A DNA stretch of 64,000 bases, from NCBI GenBank assembly GCA_000711775.1, contig ARYC01000279.1, positions 1 through 64,000 of the forward strand, written 5' to 3'. The notes beneath the pieces were generated by a model. It worked only from the letters and a program-made list of their open reading frames with translations. It was not told the origin of the DNA and searched no databases. Source of the stretch: Oxytricha trifallax. Its lineage: Eukaryota; Ciliophora; Spirotrichea; Sporadotrichida; Oxytrichidae. The position numbers were made by a program, and so were the translations under genes. Of the stretch, positions 37,901 to 49,439 are shown in pieces. Every line of letters starts with the position of its first letter. The first letter of the stretch is position 1.

Positions 37901-39043
37901 TTAATTATTATTTTATTATTTTGCAATTAAAGTATATTTTGATAAAGCAATATTGATAAACTTTATAAATCAGATATTTAGATTTTGTAAAATTTAATAT
38001 TTAAATTTATATAAACGTTTTCCAATTACAAATAGTTTTTTCTCAATTTCATTAATTAGTTCCTAAGATTATTTTCAAATTGAATGACATTATATATCTT
38101 AAAACACATACTTATCTCCATTATTTTAATTTAATATAATTCTCAAATTATATTATAAATAAGGTTAACTCTTAAAATTTTTATCCTAAAAAGAATAAGT
38201 CAACCTTTTACACAAATCTTATTTTTTTTAATTTCCCATTAGCACTTTTCCTATAAAATGAAGTTCAATAGATAATATCATAAATACTTTTATAATTTAA
38301 CTTAAAGTCAATAATTCAATATTAATTTTATTAGTTCGACTCAATAGTTCAAATCAAAATCAAAATTTATGAATGAAATTATATCACAAATTAGGAGGAC
38401 AATACTTTTAATAATTTATTGTGAAAATTACGAGAGTATTTATTTTAATTAAAATTAAATTAATTTATAATAAATTATTTTAAAAAAATAATTATTGTAC
38501 TTATATTAAATATGAAAAATTAATAATTTATTATATATAATTTTATATTATGTCGATGAATAATATAATAGTATCAATTTAGAATTAAACTTGAGAACTT
38601 ATTACTATAAAATTGGAAAGAAATACATACTAAAATCAAGTAAATAAAAAATAAAATTCTTGACAGCTAGCATTTTGGAACTTGCTCGATTGGAAAAGTA
38701 AAAATAATTAGATTTTCACCATCGTCCGCGCTATTTTAGCTTATTACTAAGTCAGATAAACTGACTTAAATTTTTGATTTTTTTGTTAATCTGATACTTA
38801 TGTGAGAGGTTGAAGTTAATTTAAAGATAAACAGATAGATAGTTTATAATTTAGATGATTTAAGTCAATTTGTATGTAATGAGATTAAATAGTGCCGACA
38901 ATAACAGAGACAGTCTGATTTTTAATTCCCTTTCAAGCAAGTACCATATTGTCTAGGTTTCCAGAAAGTTAACTGCCACGAATTTGAACATTTATTAATA
39001 TATTTATAATTTAATTTCCCAAATCAAATGTATTCATACAATA
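34913..39043 (-). mobile_element. TIR family T1, copy c (expanded, inverted)
   Basis: The left end TATTGCAGGATTACATTG and right end CAAATGTATTCATACAATA are inverted repeats of the T1 type. Inside the left end is ATTACCTTCAATTATATT, matching the 3' interior of the copy at 63 kb. Inside the right end, read on minus, is GTGGCAGTTAACTTTC, matching the ORF start region. So the two termini belong to opposite ends of one minus-oriented element. The 4.1 kb interior is AT-rich with no recognisable ORF, so either large insertions occurred or two partial copies lie here. The segment 38650-38980 is less AT-rich but not recognised. Confidence 0.5.
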
Positions 39044-39764
39044 ATTATTCATAAGCCTATCTTGACGCTCTTAATTAATATTATATTTATATAATAAAAT
39101 ACAAAATAAATATTATATAATTAATTATTAAAGAAATATTGATAATAAAATAAAGATCACTTGATTAGAATCGATGATGAAAATTATATATATATAAAAA
39201 AAAATATTTAAATTTAAGTAATTTAACTTACATTTACTTTTTTAACAATTTTTATGTAAACAAAATAAAAAAATGTTTTGGTATTCTTGTAAATGTTACA
39301 TCTTTAAAATTATAGAGTTCAAAATAATATTTTAATTTATTAAATTTTGTGATTTACAAATAGTTTAAATAAGTCCAATATATTATCTAAAAATATTAAA
39401 ATAAAATATAAGGAAATTCATCCAACTACTATTTATTAATTAAGGGTAATTATACTTAATATAATAAATCTTGAATTAGAGTTTTTTTTATTCATTTTTA
39501 CTTTACAATTTACATTATATTATTTTTATGAAATAGCATTCGGCAAGAAACTCGCAAAAATGCTAATTTTGGACTCTGGAAAATACTATCTTAAAAAGAG
39601 TATTTCGTTTAGAACTCTTACTAAAAATTGTATTTTAAATTCTCTATTTATTATACAGTTATATTATTCAAAATTGTGTAATTATTTATCATATAATACT
39701 TATATTATTATATAACTAATTAATAATATAGTGGGAATTAAAGTTTTATAAAATATATCTCTCT
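39044..39764. other. AT-rich, no gene seen
   Basis: Nothing supported. Confidence 0.4.
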
Positions 39765-39868
39765 ATGAAAACCTATGTGTAGATCTCACAATCTGCAAAA
39801 GCTCTTGATGCTACTAAGAGTTTCTACAGATCTAAATCTACTACAGAAGTAATAATTGATATAGTATT
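39765..39868 (+). CDS. Coding-like fragment abutting TBE#2
   Basis: ATG at 39765 opens MKTYVQISQSAKALDATKSF and runs to ...STTEVIIDIV at the TBE#2 border. If the TBE is removed leaving one ATT, the frame ends two codons later at TGA 44267-44269. Composition is less AT-biased than the flank. It is short, so support is limited. It could be an MDS end into which, or next to which, the TBE inserted. Product unknown. Confidence 0.3.
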
Positions 39869-39989
39869 CAAAACCCCAAAGCCCCTTTGTGAGGTTAATA
39901 ATGCTTTGATTTGTAGTAGACAAAAAGCAGATTTTATGTGAATTTAATGAATCTTTAATGATTATTAGTGTTTTGAATTCAAACAAATT

Positions 39990-41757
39990 TTATCTGCTTG
40001 TCTTTGTTGTATCTCTTGAATCTTGCTCTCTCTCTAGTGTCTAAGTATGTCTTCTAATGATTGGCGAGGATAGTGAGGGGCTCTCACGATTATCATATCT
40101 ACTATAATTTTTATATCTTTACACACATCTTTTTGCTTAATATGCTTCTATGCCAAACTAATTGATTATTTTTCATATTTAGTGCCAAAGTACGACATGC
40201 TTTCCATATCGCTCTCTAATATAATAGCAGCACTGCCCACACATCCCACTAAAAAAAGTCATTGGTCCACTTCTCTCTTATTGGAAAGTATCCTGGTGTT
40301 GCCAAGAACTTTAGCTAACGTTATATTTATGAAAAATAATGAGAAAAATAGATGGTATTAGCAATAAGATTAATAACAATACTAATACTTTTTAAATTTA
40401 TAGAAAATGGAAGTTCTCGAACAGCTTTGTTATTTTTCTAGTATCCCTCGTAGACGTCTCCATCAGCATTAATAAAATTCCCTAACCAGTGCTTTTCTGT
40501 TCCTTGCTGAAGTCTCTGTCTTTCACCATCACTGATTCAAAGTATTGCTAGAAAAGTATTAAAAAAATTATAAATATCATAAATGTAACTTACAAAATTA
40601 TGGTGAATACAACATGGTTCCGTCTTCATCTTATAAGGTTTTCATTTTAACAATAAATAATTAATTAGAATTTTTCTATTTCCTATTATAAATTATGATT
40701 CTCTTGTCTTAAAGCTCTATTGAAATCGATTACAACTACTTCTAAAGGGCAGATGTTCATCATAACATTTTCAGGCTTTTAATCTCTATGGACATATCCA
40801 AGTTCATGCAACTCCTTTACACCCTTTTTCATATCTTAAAGTATATCATTCAAATCATTCGGGTATCTGTTATGACATAAATAATCTCTAAGAGTCATTT
40901 CAAATTTCTTTAGTCTTAGTGAGATAAAACCAAATCTTAATATAACACCATCTAACTTGAGCAAGTTTTTTCAATCTCTTCTCTATGATTCTCTTAGAAC
41001 CATGTATTAGTTCGCGAATTCATTCTGATACTGCATATTCTTAATTAGATAGCTGAAAGGGTAAACCATATATGCATACTCATATATCACTATAAGCTTT
41101 ACTTTGTTAGGCACATTATATTTAACTAATTTTAAATATAAGTGCTAAGATTAACTGCATTTAATGCAGGAATGTACATAGCTCTCTATTAGAAGCATGC
41201 TAAAAATGTATTACTTACTAGTTGATTCATTGACTCATATCGTTTCTGCCTCTTCAGCTTTTCCAAGTACTCTCTTTAAGATTCAAGAGTATTAGACTTT
41301 ATCTTGTCAGGTATAAGCTTTTAAGTCTCTTAATCTTACATTAAAAACTTGCTTAAATAATGCTTCTGCTTTTGTCTTTTAACTTTGACTGAGTGAGTCT
41401 AAGACTTCATTCACGTCGTGCATTAATACCTGCCATCTACCTTATCATGCTTGAAATAAATCTTCACTTACCAGAATGAATTTATTTAATATGCCTCTTT
41501 AACCTCTACTCAGTTGTGAAGAAGTTTTAACAATCATTGAATTAAAAGATTTTTAATTTTTCAATTGATTTCTAATCTTTTAGCTAATCAACATCTTCAA
41601 TTAGTGTTTAGACTCCAATCTCTGCTCTCCCCTTCTAGTTTTATACTTCAATTTTGAAGACTTCTGCTTCAAATTCAAGAGCTCTTAACTCTACCTCCCT
41701 CTCAACATAAATAACTTCTTGATTTTAGTGGTGAAAAGTTTAGCAATGATTAACCAT
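39990..41757 (-). pseudogene. TBE#2 57K zinc-finger/kinase-like, heavily frameshifted
   Basis: Minus-strand ATG at 41755-41757 opens MVNHCQTFHHQNQEVIYVER. An acidic/Gln-rich region leads to a degenerate finger (FNDCQNFFTTEQ ... RHIKQIHSGK), then KHDKVDGRYQC in another frame. The kinase-like part has GYVHRDQKPENVMM (HRD loop), VVVIDFNRALRQ (DFN, as in TBE#1) and WDVWAV near 40250. Many frameshifts and TGAs interrupt it. GT-AG-like segments (e.g. 40550-40600) may be introns, but decay prevents a firm model. The 3' end is approximate. Confidence 0.75.
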
Positions 41758-42295
41758 TGCCAAAAGAGATTGCTATACGATTTAAGTTAGCCTCCTTGTT
41801 TAAATTCAAATTTAAATTTGTATTATAAAGCTCTAATAACCTCTCTAGTTATAGCAACTATGTATTGGAGTTGGCACTGCAGCAATAATGGTTGATATTG
41901 AAGTGTTAGGTACCAACTAAGATAATATTCAGGTTGGTATTGGTACCAATTAAGTTTTGAACCATTTTGGAACTTTTCCATTAAAACCTCATTAGTTTAA
42001 AAGTAGGCACTAATTAAGTTTTGGTACTATTAAATTGGTACCAATTAAAATTAAACCGAATTAGTACCAGTACTAATTAAATTAAACAAATTTAGTACTA
42101 ATTTAATGAAACTAAATTGATAAAAATGGAGCTCCATCTCTGAAGTTTGTTAAAGCTTTTTCCAGCTTTCTCCACGTATCCTCACCAGGTTGACCTCCTA
42201 TAAGATGCCCATATTTAACAATAAGATTTTTAACAGTAGAATCCAGAACTCTATATATTAAAATTTGAAATTTAATATCAAGAGAAGGAACAAGG

Positions 42296-43078
42296 ATGGA
42301 ATCTATAAGTACTGCAATGAAGAGGGTTGAAGCTTAAGAAATTATCTCAAGATTTAGAAGCAAGGAAGATCTCTATCGATACCTCACTTAGCATGGTAAG
42401 CATGTGACATATACTTAATCATATAATATAGTGGGTTTATTCCTTCCAACCATGGAAGGTACCAAAATCTCGTTTCTAAGAGCGATACTCTGTGATGAGA
42501 AGAAAGCCTTCAAAAACAATGAAATTAAATTGATAGAAATACCAAACTACCCAGAGATTTCAGTGACTAATCTCTACGATGATGCGATGAAAGATGAAGA
42601 GTTGGAAGTTTATCTTCCTACCAAGAAACATCTCTCTAAAAAACTTTTAGAAAGGAGCTTCTTCTTTGGTGTTCTTGGCACTTTAAGAGAGAGCTATCTC
42701 AGAGAGATCATTGAAGAAGCTCACAAGAAACGCTACTCTATTTCTCCTGAAGATTAAAAGAAGCAAGGCATACTAATAAGCGAGACCTGGCTTGCTGAGC
42801 TTAAGAAGCATCCATTCCTCTCTCGTAAGCTTTGATACATAACTTTGTAGGGAAACCTGGAACTGGTATATTCCTAATGAAAGAGCATGCAAAGGTTCAC
42901 AGAGAGAGAAAGTCATAGACTATTCATGAAGTGAGCAAGAGACTTTATAAAGATTATTAAAAGCCAGATGAAATGAACAGAGAGCTGGCACTAAGAGAAG
43001 AATATGGGCCCAAGCAAGCCATAAGAAGAGGAGAAGAAAGAAAAGCCTAATCCCTTTCTGGGTTAATTTAATATGTGA
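42296..43078 (+). pseudogene. TBE#2 22K protein, nearly intact
   Basis: ATG 42296 opens MESISTAMKRVEAQEIISRF. The frame is open (TAA/TAG = Gln) through VGLFLPTMEGTKISFLRAIL, IPNYPEISVTNLYDDAMKD, ERSFFFGVLGTLRESYLREI and HKKRYSISPEDQKKQGILIS to HPFLS. A 26-nt intron (42825-42850) then joins to RKPGTGIFLMKEHAKVHRER, DYQKPDEMNRELALREEYG and RGEERKAQ. The terminal TGA is not in the same frame: the stop homologous to that of TBE#1 would be 43076-43078, one frame off. This is the best-preserved gene in TBE#2 and about 250 residues long. It is tail-to-tail with the 42K gene. Confidence 0.8.
42825..42850 (+). other. 26-nt intron in TBE#2 22K gene
   Basis: GTAAGCTTTG ... CTTTGTAG, same length and protein position as in TBE#1. 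The unspliced frame stops at TGA inside it; splicing restores RKPGTGIFLMKE. Confidence 0.75.
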
Positions 43079-43088
43079 ACTTATTCAT

Positions 43089-44157
43089 TCATTCATTTAA
43101 ATCTAAAACTTATTTATAAACATTCATTCTTCCTTCTCTCGCACAAACTGTTGTCTTATCTATGCTTACTCTCTTGCAGCTACTCTGAATCATGTCTACT
43201 TTATCTATAGGCAAGTCATGCATTAGGTGATATAGCACCAGTTTCTTGTTGTGGGTCTTTATTTAACTCCAGTAGAATTCAATTCCATTAAATTAAGGGC
43301 TGTAAGGAACATTGTATACAGGAGTAATTTTTAACTCTTCATAAGCTTTCTTAGACTCCTTAGTCTTATGAACTGAGAGGTTTTCAACAAACAGGATGAT
43401 CTCTTAATCATTGTATTTATCTCTCAGCTTATGTAGGAACTCTATGTACTACTCTCGCTTAATAGAGCGAGGATGAATAACATAACTTTCTAAGCCAGAG
43501 TCTTCACTTATACTAGCTAAAATTGCATCAGTGACAATCTTTACCTTTTAGTCATACACTTCTATATTATCATACGTACTTCTTGTACCAAGACTTATTA
43601 ATAAACGTGTTTAATAAAAACACTTCTTCATAAGGGTGTATGAACTTGATGTTATTAGTAATAGCTCTCTGCATTTAATCATATATATAGCTTAAATTAT
43701 TACTATAAAATGGAACTGTAAAATGAATCACTCTCTTCACTCAGTTGACAGTCTTGAAAGTAATACCATTTCTTCTATAAATGTTGGCTATAGTTTATGG
43801 AGAGAAACGCATGTCAGGAAACTTGCGATGAAACATCACGGCTCGCTAGTCAAGTGGAAAGTGTGCCCAATACTTTAAAGTCTTCGAATCACAGAGGTAG
43901 TCAACATGAACCTGAGAGAACTTTTATTTTTTTGCACGATGCCTTCAACAACCAGAATTAATATGCTAAACAGCTAGCAAGCAGTGATACCTAAAAGTTG
44001 AGGCACTCTTTCGTAATAACTTTGCTATAGCTGCATAATTTAGTACAGGTTTGGCTTAGTCTATATTAATACTAGCACCATATCTAAGCTTAAGCAGTAA
44101 ATCTTAATATTACTCTTCATAAATCGATCCTGTATTTCGTTAGTTTCTATTTTTCAT
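43089..44157 (-). pseudogene. TBE#2 42K transposase, catalytic residues lost
   Basis: Minus-strand ATG 44155-44157 opens MKNRNQRNTGSIYEEQYQDL. The last codons read YKQVLDLNE, then TGA 43089-43091. A TGA and frameshift occur after about 78 codons (VQHINSGC). At the DDE positions the first Asp is replaced (IHPYEEVF, where TBE#1 has IHADEAVF) and the second by Glu (LFVENLSVHK against LFVDNLSVHK). The third, NGIEFYW, is kept. By established DDE chemistry the D-to-Y change alone should abolish catalysis, so this copy is dead irrespective of frameshifts. Confidence 0.85.
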
Positions 44158-44262
44158 TTTGTTAATTGGCCTAATTTCTCTACTAACCCCAATAATACCC
44201 CAACTATACCCTACATATCAAAGCACGTATAAACCTCACTAAGGAATTTTGGGATATTGAAT

Positions 44263-47200
44263 AGTATGAGCTCACTGATTAAGTCATAACTTAATTTATG
44301 ATATTGAGACTGTGTATTAAATATTACAACTTATAAGTATTTTCTTTATAATTAATTATATTATCTTGATATCCTTTATTTTATTAAAAGGTATGCACAG
44401 AGGATTAAATCGTAGTATTTTGTCGATGGGATTGTATTTTAGGACAGTAATATTTACAGCTAGGCTTTATAGTTTTTAGTGCATGAAATTCAAAGTTTAT
44501 AAATTTTAATAGACTCTTATCAACACTACTTTAAGAAAAGCTTTTAATAATGTTTATATTTATCTGATTATTTAATAGTTTATAATTTATTATTTTTTGG
44601 GGAGCCTTAAATTATATTTAAAAAATAGATTAAGCAACGATAATTGTTTTTTTTTAAAAAAATAAACTCCAGAAATGCGAAAAAAATTGTAAATTAAAGA
44701 AATAATATTAATTTAGTGAAATTAAATTTAATCTAATAGAAAATCAATATAGCTAGTATTTTTATATTATCATAAAAGTTTTTTGCCTAAATTTATTACA
44801 AGAAATAATCACATTTTCATGGTTAAAATTAATTGCGAACCAACTAGATTTGAGAAAAAAGTTAAAAATTACTAATAAGTTTTATATATTTAAATAATTA
44901 AAAAATTAAAAAATTATATTATGATTTGGTCTATTCATAATATTTAATTGCAATATATTTATTTATTATTTAAAGTAAAAATGTACATATTCTAAAATAT
45001 TGAAATTGGTTTGGTTGGGGTTGTATTTTTTTTATTTTCTAATTTAATTGATAAATTATAAAGCTTGCCTCACTTAATTAATACCAAATATCTAGATATT
45101 TTGGAGGGAAACCTTTTCTTAAACTAATAAAAATATTTTAGAGAAGTTGAGGACAACTATATTTATCTTGTATTTTTCTTGTCGTTAATTATTTTTATAA
45201 AAAAAGATTTTTATAACTTTGAATTACACAATACTTAAAATATTTCGCATATTTATTATAATTTTTTAAAAAGATAAATATTCTTTTTATTTCATATTTA
45301 CATTGGTATATCTATTATAAAAGACAAAGTATAAATTCATAGTTTTACATAAATTTTCAATATAATATAGAAGTTTATTTATCCCATTAACAATTATTTA
45401 AATTAAATAAAAATCTATAAAATTTTATATAACATTAAAAATAATTACATGAAAAACTATTTTGCAATGAAACTTCATCTTCCATAAATTTTATAATTAA
45501 TAAAATTTCAATATATTTATAATTTTTAAATTATTTTTATAAATTTTACTAAATATTCGACTAGAATAAAGCTAATTAATAAAATTTATAATTTTTATAT
45601 AAAATTAATCTAATTTAATAAATATGAGATAATTAAATAAATAAATTATATTTAATAAAATAAATTATAAATTTATTTATATAAATTTGTTAATTAATGA
45701 AATATACACGGTCAATGTCTTTAACAGATCTCTGAAAGAGATTTGAGAATAAGAAAGAAATATTAACTTTATAAAATCGCTAAAACATGAAGAATGTAGA
45801 TATTAGAATGTCTGAAAATATAAAAAGCTCGGTAGACGATTTATAGATTAGCTACGGTTTTAAAAATTGATCAAATTAAGGTAGCTAATATTAAAATTTA
45901 AATATTTTCATAGTATAAGTATAGATTATCAAAGATATCATTATTATCCTGTAAAAAATGTTTACATACTACTATTTGCAGATTTTCAAATTAACTTAAT
46001 TTATCAATTTTTTGTTGAACTTATATTTTTTTTGTATTATAAAGGTAAAATCTTCGTATTTAATTCCATTTAAATTTATAAAAATGCGAATGAAGTCTAA
46101 TATCAAAATTTGATACTAAAATATGATTTATTAAACCAGCATCTCTAATTGTAATTCACCCTAAAGAAAATAATCATAGATGCAATTTAAATGATGAATA
46201 TTATATTATGCCATTTATTTGAAGCTCTAAAACAAAGATTTACCAGTACGACTTCATTTCCGTGTTTTTAAGAAGAGTCCTTCAATATTTTCGAACATTA
46301 TATTTTATTCATAGAATTTATCGTTACTAAGTGAAATAAATTTAAAACTATTTGTTTTTAGTGAGTAGTTTAAAATTATAGTTGCAAATTAAAATATGGA
46401 AAAATAAAGTCTTTGGCAAGATGGATAAAAGCTATGAATATAAAAACATAATATTTTGTAAAGAAAAGTTAATTTAAAATTAAAATTTCAATTATTTTTC
46501 TAAATAAAAAAATCAATCAATTTCATTAACAAAAAATAATCAATTAGTAAATAAACACATTAATTCATTTGAGCTTATATAATTATTTTCTTTTAGTATT
46601 TTATTATGTATTAAAAGAGTCAACAACTTACATGCTCTATCCGCTTATTTAAATATAAATAATTAAATATTCTCTATCTAAGAAATTATTTAGAAGCAAG
46701 GTTTTCTTTATTTAAATTATCATTTCTTTTATTAAGCTAAAAAATAATTAAATTGAAATGACATATAAATAAATAAATATTTAATTTAATCACAAAAATC
46801 TCTAAAAAAATGATAAATAATGAAGACTTTGATATATTTAAAATTATAAGTCAGGAAAATTAAAGCTTTATACTTATTTATCTATCTTTAGTCTTTGAGG
46901 TTCCATCAATTTTTATTGTTTAAATAATTTTTTTTAAATGTACTTTTGACTTACATCATTATAAATCATTAGATACAAAACTAATTTATAATTGAGAATT
47001 TGTTTTATTTTTTGAAATCTACTTAAAATAAAAAAAATATAATTTTACTCTGCCTTAAATTATTAAATGAAAAATCTAAAGAATCAAATAAATATATTAT
47101 TTCGAAATTTATATTCATTAAAATATTAATCTTAACTTGATTTGTAGTTAAATATATTAACATATTAAATTTTTAGAATTAAAAATTCTTTTATTAATTA

Positions 47201-48960
47201 GAATTATTTGAATAATAGAATTAAACTAGAATAAATATATAAAATATATCAATTAATATAAAATATTTACTAAATCTTTTAAGTAAAATACTTAATTCTT
47301 TATTATTTAATTGTTATAATATAACTTATTGTATATTATATATAATTTTTAATTAAATTAGAATTATATTAAAAAATAAATATTTCATAATTGGATTGCG
47401 TTTTTATTTATAACTTTAATCTAAAAATATAACATTAAAATGAAAATGTTTTAAATTTTAGAAAATTATAATAAAGCTATAAAAGATATTCTTGTCTGAT
47501 TCATAAAATGCACATTTTTGTGTAAATTTTATTAAATGATAAATTTAAATAATTAAAATAGATTTTCAATTTCGAGTAATTTAAATTTATTTTTTATTCG
47601 AAAATAAGCACTGCAAAATTATATATAGATAAACTATATCATTAATGGTTTATTATAGGATATAATTAGATCTATTTTATTATTATTAATAGTTTACAAA
47701 ATTTATGATTGCTATTAAGTAACAAAACATTTATAGGTATTATAGTTAAAAAATATTTAATTGATATAACTTATGACATCCGTTTTGATCACATCGTATT
47801 TTAATTCTATAAATAATTTAATTACCTTTTTAATTTTAAACTATTAACTTAAGTAAATTAAACAAAGATATATATTCAATAATAAATTATTTTTTTGATT
47901 TATTTTTTAATTAATTAAGTATAAGATGTATTCTTATTAACTAGTTTATTTCATTTAATACAATAATTATTATTAAATTTTTAATTGATAATTTTAATTA
48001 TTATTAAATATTTGATTTGAAAATTTGTATTATGATGAATTTATAAGGGAATAAAATTCGATAATAATCTATATTTTATTTATATTTATTTTAATTTAAT
48101 TAAAAAAAATTAAATTATTACGAATTCAATGTAAACTACGAATCATTTTTTAAAAAATTATTTAATTAACAATATTACCAATCTTTATAATTAGAACTCA
48201 CAGTTTGAAGAATAATATGTATATCTTTCGTGGTGGAATAAATTTGATGAGCCATCAAATCTAAATTTTCATATGAGGATTTAGACTTTGATCACTCATT
48301 TTTTCCTCATTTACATTCAAACAATTTTGTCTTTATTTACTACAAATAAATCAAGATTTATTAAATATAATGAATAAATAAGAATCTATAATTGAATATA
48401 ATCTATTGAAATTATCATTTATAATTATATAATTTAATATAATTGTTTTGTTTAAATAAAATGAATTAAAAGTCTAGAAAATTACAATAATTATAGATAG
48501 AAATTAATGATAACGTTATTATTACTAAATTTAGATCTCTCTGCCTAAGCTAATTATTAATAGAATCTCTCCTAAAATCCTTATGAAAATATAATAATAT
48601 TTAAAAATTAATTTGTATAAGTTACTAATTAAATTCTAAGATTATTTAATTATTAAAAATATTAATTTATTTATTCAGTATGATTTAATATTGATTTATA
48701 TAATTTTCTATAATAATTAAAATTTAGCAAAATATATAAATAAATGAAACAATTATTCAATCAATTAATAATAAGAACTTAATAATAATTGATAAGATAA
48801 AATTTTTGGATAATAAGTGAAATGTAATATTAATCTAGATTGATGATTAAATATATTTTATAAAAGTCTTAAAAAATCGAGATAAGTACAAAAGTAAAGA
48901 AATTATGGCAAATTACAATGATGAGATCTCAAGGTGCAAATATGGAAACCCCGCAAGATA
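44263..48960. other. AT-rich, no gene seen
   Basis: Long AT-rich stretch. I found no coding-like run, RNA gene, or inverted-repeat element I could support. Confidence 0.4.
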
Positions 48961-48967
48961 TTCTGAC

Positions 48968-49391
48968 TATACCGCACAGCTGTGCGGTATATATGAAAAT
49001 CTGGCTCTCTTCATGCCACAATTGTCTTAATTCAGCCCTTTTATAGGGAAACCTCTCTGGGCTCTTAATATCCTTTTTTAAATAAATACTTAATTAAATA
49101 TAATAAATTTAGGAATAATTAAATTAACGCAATTTATTAAATTAATCAGTTACCTCAGAATTTAATTCTCTATAGAGAAAACCAATTAGGTTTAATATAT
49201 TTAAGTTTTAATTAAAAATTAAAACTATATTATTAAAATTAATATAAATAATTAATAATCTTTTAAAAATAGGGCTTTAAAGCCAAGTCTTAATTCTCAA
49301 TTAAGAATGTGAATTAAGACAAAAATGCCTTGCTATGGGCTAACAAATTATTTTATGAGCACAAAAGCGCATATTATTAGCGCTTATGCGC
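48968..49391. repeat. Cluster of palindromes in a less AT-rich patch
   Basis: A perfect 24-bp palindrome with core CCGCACAGCTGTGCGG lies at 48968-48991. A hairpin GTCTTAATTC (49287-49296) / GAATTAAGAC (49311-49320) follows, with a third GTCTTAATTC at 49024-49033. GCGCATA (49367-49373) pairs with TATGCGC (49385-49391). The patch also has CCC/GGG-containing words unusual for the region. No ORF or known element end was recognised. Confidence 0.5.
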
Positions 49392-49439
49392 AAATTTAGT
49401 GACCCAAAATATCTTGGGTTATTTCATTTTATACATTTT

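Larger units (their letters stand above)
39869..44259 (-). mobile_element. TBE transposon #2, complete, more decayed
   Basis: 4391 bp in the opposite orientation to TBE#1. The left terminus CAAAACCCCAAAGCCCC is intact, while the right terminus has decayed to ...GGAATTTTGGGATATTG. Flanking triplets are ATT (39866-39868) and AAT (44260-44262), both of ANT form but not identical. Genes read 57K (-), 22K (+), 42K (-), which is the standard TBE order reversed. It shares a GTACC-rich spacer (41905-42070) with remnants A and B rather than the CTAGTACTTAATTAGG spacer of TBE#1, so TBE#2 and the remnants may be one subfamily and TBE#1 another. Confidence 0.95.
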
